NCBI GenBank assembly: GCA_964612505.1
Contig: CAZTEX010000009.1
Span: forward strand, 20,074 to 84,073
Direction of reading: 5' to 3'
Origin: JAAZZY01 sp964612505
GTDB taxonomy: Bacteria > Chlamydiota > Chlamydiia > Chlamydiales > JAAZZY01
Length of the DNA stretch: 64,000 nt
Part shown: positions 61,853 to 64,000 of the stretch, in pieces
How the letters are laid out: each line of letters opens with the position of its first letter
How positions within the stretch are numbered: position 1 is the stretch's first letter
Program-made: the position numbers and the translations under genes
The notes under the pieces: model-generated
What the model was told of the DNA's origin: nothing
Database searches by the model: none
What the model saw: only the letters and a program-made list of their open reading frames with translations

Positions 61853-62959
61853 ATGACTATTCAAGAACTGCGAGATCAGCTTCCTTTTCTCAACTCTTGC
61901 ATCTATTTAAACTATGGCCTTTCTTCTCCCCTTCTTTTAGATGCGGCAAAAAAAATGTCTGCTCTTATTGAACAATCTAAAGAACCTTTTCAATTTCACA
62001 TTGAAGAATGGCTGAATATTTTTTCTTGGGCAAGAAAGACAATAGCTCATTTAATTAATGCTGAGCCAAATGAAATTGCTTTTACTACGAGCACCTCGCA
62101 TGGCCTTTCAATTATTGCCAACGCCGTCAAATGGAATCCTGGGGATGTAATTGTTTATCCAGCTGATGAGTTTCCCTCCAATCGCTTTGTTTGGGATAAT
62201 TTAAAAGAAAAAGGGGTTCTTACAAAATCGCTGATGCCAAGCAGTGAAGCTTCTTTTGAAGAGCAACTTGAAGAGTTAGAGCTAAAAAACATTCGCATGG
62301 TTGCCTGCTCTGCAATCTCTTACTTAAATGGTCGAAAATTTAATATCGAAAAAATTTCTCAATTTTGCCGAAAGCACCATATCTTACTCTCTGTCGATGC
62401 TATTCAAGCCACAGGGGCCATACCTATTGATGTCAAAATATGGGACTGTGACTTTCTAGCAACTGCAGGAAGAAAATGGCTTTTTGGGCCTCATGGTGTT
62501 GGATTTATATATATTAAAAAAGAGCGTATCCCAGAGCTATTTGTTTCTCAAGTAGGCTGGGGCAGCGCTAAGCAACCACTCAACTATCAAGATCCTCTAC
62601 TTTCGTTTGATGAAGGAGCTAGAAGATTTGAACCTGGCAACATGAATATAATAACTATTGCAGGACTTGCCGCTTCTGTTGAAAAACTCTGCCAAATTGG
62701 TTTCTCACAAATTTATCAACGCATTGAGGAACTAACAGACTATCTGCAAGCAGAACTCAATCAAGACATGGTAACACCCAAAAATAAGGGGGGAATCCTT
62801 GCGCTAAGACCCCCTAATGTTAAAGAAATGGATCAAAAGCTAAAAGCTCATAATTTTATCCTCTCTCAAAGAGAAGATCTTCTACGAATCTGCTTGCATG
62901 CATCTGTCACTGATAGCGAACTAGATGCTTTTCTAAATTTCTATAAAAAACATCGGTAA
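61853..62959 (+). CDS. Class V PLP-dependent aminotransferase-like protein
   Basis: A 368-residue enzyme of the NifS/SufS/isopenicillin-epimerase fold. The PLP lysine is in TAGRKWLFGPHGVGF near residue 207, and SVDAIQATGAIPIDV and FTTSTSHGLSIIANA are the other cofactor regions. The desulfurase catalytic-cysteine loop is missing (the C-terminal region reads GGILALRPPNVK with no R-x-G-x-H-C), so it is probably not a cysteine desulfurase. Reaction unknown. A weak ribosome binding site precedes the ATG. Confidence 0.8.
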   Translation: MTIQELRDQLPFLNSCIYLNYGLSSPLLLDAAKKMSALIEQSKEPFQFHIEEWLNIFSWARKTIAHLINAEPNEIAFTTSTSHGLSIIANAVKWNPGDVIVYPADEFPSNRFVWDNLKEKGVLTKSLMPSSEASFEEQLEELELKNIRMVACSAISYLNGRKFNIEKISQFCRKHHILLSVDAIQATGAIPIDVKIWDCDFLATAGRKWLFGPHGVGFIYIKKERIPELFVSQVGWGSAKQPLNYQDPLLSFDEGARRFEPGNMNIITIAGLAASVEKLCQIGFSQIYQRIEELTDYLQAELNQDMVTPKNKGGILALRPPNVKEMDQKLKAHNFILSQREDLLRICLHASVTDSELDAFLNFYKKHR

Positions 62960-63039
62960 TGGCTCAGCAAAATCGTATATTGATCAGCTCTTAGCAGAAG
63001 ATTCTTCAAATTCATTTCTCTATTGATTCTTGTCCATTA

Positions 63040-63423
63040 TCACGTTAAAATTCTTTTTGCTTCTTCCATAGACTCCAGACGCACGTGCCGCTTTATCTGC
63101 CATTTCATTGTTGCACACGTCACTTTATCTTCCTCAGGTAAAATTGGAGTCCAAACAGCGGTTATCACCTGATTATAATCCATATATCTTGCCACGTCTT
63201 CAATCATTTTTTGAATGCTTTCAGGAAATCTTTTAAATAGAAAACCCATCGCCCCCTCTATTTGAAAAAAAGGTTCACTAAATTTTACACTGGTCGCGCC
63301 TGGGAAATAATCTATGCAAGGCTCTAGATCGTAGGCAATGCACTGATTCCCCATGAAAGCTTCAGCTACTTGCGTAAAATTATAAGGGGTCATATAAGGG
63401 TTTGTAAAAGAAAGGCCATCCAT
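63040..63423 (-). CDS. Hypothetical protein, 127 residues
   Basis: Not recognised. It has no signal peptide or membrane segment; EGAMGFLFKRFPESIQKM and AVWTPILPEEDKVTCATMKWQ suggest a small folded domain. No ribosome binding site stands out before the ATG at 63423. Alone on its strand between the aminotransferase and the right-edge gene. Confidence 0.5.
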   Translation of the reverse strand: MDGLSFTNPYMTPYNFTQVAEAFMGNQCIAYDLEPCIDYFPGATSVKFSEPFFQIEGAMGFLFKRFPESIQKMIEDVARYMDYNQVITAVWTPILPEEDKVTCATMKWQIKRHVRLESMEEAKRILT

Positions 63424-63645
63424 GTTGTTATCTTTTGTTAAGTATTAAAAAAATGTATCTGTTAATAAAAAGCAGCATCATTAAGAAAATAGAAGAGATC
63501 AAATTCTCAGGTTTTCTTTAAGATTCATATTTTCCATAAAAAATCAGCTATTAACACCATAAATGTTAACAATATAGATCATTAATGTACAGATGCTCGT
63601 TGTTGGGGATTAAAAAACTATGCATTTTAATTTCTCAATAAAAAA
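63424..63645. other. AT-rich intergenic region
   Basis: About 220 bp between the 127-residue gene and the terminator at 63646. It contains short palindromes around GTTAAC and a 22-codon frame that has no ribosome binding site. Nothing is annotated here. Confidence 0.5.
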
Positions 63646-63686
63646 CGCATACAAGGCTTTCAAAACTATGTAACCTTGTATGCGTG
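63646..63686 (-). terminator. Terminator hairpin of the right-edge gene
   Basis: A 12 bp perfect stem, arms 63646-63657 and 63675-63686, with a 17-base loop. On the minus strand it lies about 45 bp past the stop at 63732-63734 and is followed by a run of T (complement of AAAAA). Confidence 0.6.
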
Positions 63687-63731
63687 TTAACTAAACAATT
63701 ACCTAAGTAATTATTCTATTGCATATTCTCG

Positions 63732-64000
63732 CTATGCAATATGACGCTCTCTTTCAATTAAAGTAATATCATTGAAAGAGTCTTTGATAATTTCACTATG
63801 CCCTGCCACTTTATTAACTAAAGTTTCATTAGCATTTAAGTTTTTTTCCCAGGTCCATTCATAAAATGCATGGCCTTCTCTGTTTTGTAGCTTGATAGCT
63901 GTGATAAAGCGGTCTCCAAAAAGAATACCGTTGTCTTTAAGTTCAAAAACGTCTATGAAATTTCCATTTGAATAAATGGTTATAGACTCTTTAGACCATT
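63732..64000 (-). CDS. C-terminal part of a protein cut by the right edge
   Basis: An open frame on the minus strand runs from the right edge to a stop at 63732-63734, giving 88 residues such as VFELKDNGILFGDRF and AFYEWTWEKNLNANETL, and ends ERERHIA. The N-terminus and start are outside the window. No family is recognised. A terminator follows. Base composition and codon use look like its neighbours. Confidence 0.55.
   Translation of the reverse strand, partial: WSKESITIYSNGNFIDVFELKDNGILFGDRFITAIKLQNREGHAFYEWTWEKNLNANETLVNKVAGHSEIIKDSFNDITLIERERHIA

Noticed and set aside
1..64000. CRISPR arrays, insertion sequences, integrases, prophage, replication origin
   Set aside because: No regularly spaced repeats, transposase motifs, attachment-site pairs or DnaA-box clusters were seen.

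Overview
The window reads as a low-GC stretch of chromosome from an environmental chlamydia (order Chlamydiales, Parachlamydia/Simkania-like rather than Chlamydia trachomatis itself). The strongest markers are the MurC-Ddl fusion inside a murF-mraY-murD-LysM-ftsW-murG-murC/ddl-ftsQ block with no ftsA or ftsZ, a divergent third-type GroEL followed by a metallophosphoesterase, the dnaX-ybaB / ptsI-ptsH-hprK / comEC block, a fused 2-oxoacid dehydrogenase E1, and the UPF0158-dapF-clpP-glyA string. As I remember it, all of these keep the neighbour order found in pathogenic chlamydiae. Eukaryotic-like genes (a ubiquitin-specific protease with a ubiquitin-interacting motif, an F-box protein, an ankyrin-like protein) fit an intracellular bacterium of eukaryotic hosts.

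Layout. 1-3261: a gene cut by the left edge, then nudix, fabF, an eIF1/SUI1-like gene, rsfS and nadD on the minus strand. 3341-6462: an exported NagB-like/PIG-L fusion coupled to tspO. 6558-9791: two large genes of unknown function that converge. 9852-21667: miaA, then the cell-wall/division operon, whose genes overlap or abut, headed by an unknown 296-residue protein. 21726-25120: a complete riboflavin operon (ribD-ribE-ribBA-ribH). 25210-31656: a membrane-anchored 2OG oxygenase, tRNA-Cys, a coupled operon of nucleoside-phosphorylase-like, spore-photoproduct-lyase-like radical SAM and SDR genes, an amidohydrolase, an ankyrin-like protein and a small ABM-fold protein. 31682-36556: groEL paralogue with a decayed CIRCE-like site and a strong terminator, a 44-residue basic protein, a metallophosphoesterase, an NSS-family transporter and a small membrane protein. 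36626-45252: PgpH-like c-di-AMP phosphodiesterase, dnaX, ybaB, the PTS regulatory trio and comEC. 45308-50474: the USP-like protease, tRNA-His, ftsK and walJ. 50464-56673: fused E1, UPF0158 with an AT-hook tail, dapF, clpP and glyA. 56867-64000: F-box protein, exported HIT protein, two small exported proteins, a YfcH-type epimerase, the CT398/CdsZ-like zinc-ribbon protein, rnpB, a class-V aminotransferase, a hypothetical gene, and a gene cut by the right edge.

How it fits together. The housekeeping half supplies peptidoglycan precursors (MraY, MurC, D, F, G, Ddl), the septal proteins FtsW, FtsQ and FtsK, flavin synthesis, replication clamp loading and carbon-linked PTS signalling. The PTS set is regulatory in character: EI, HPr and HPr kinase are present with no EIIA/B/C here, and HPr has Gln where the Ser46 phosphorylation site should be. 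The accessory half consists of single host-directed or exported proteins placed between conserved blocks. No insertion sequence, CRISPR array, prophage or replication origin was seen. Annotation is from reading alone, without database searches; functional calls rest on remembered family motifs.
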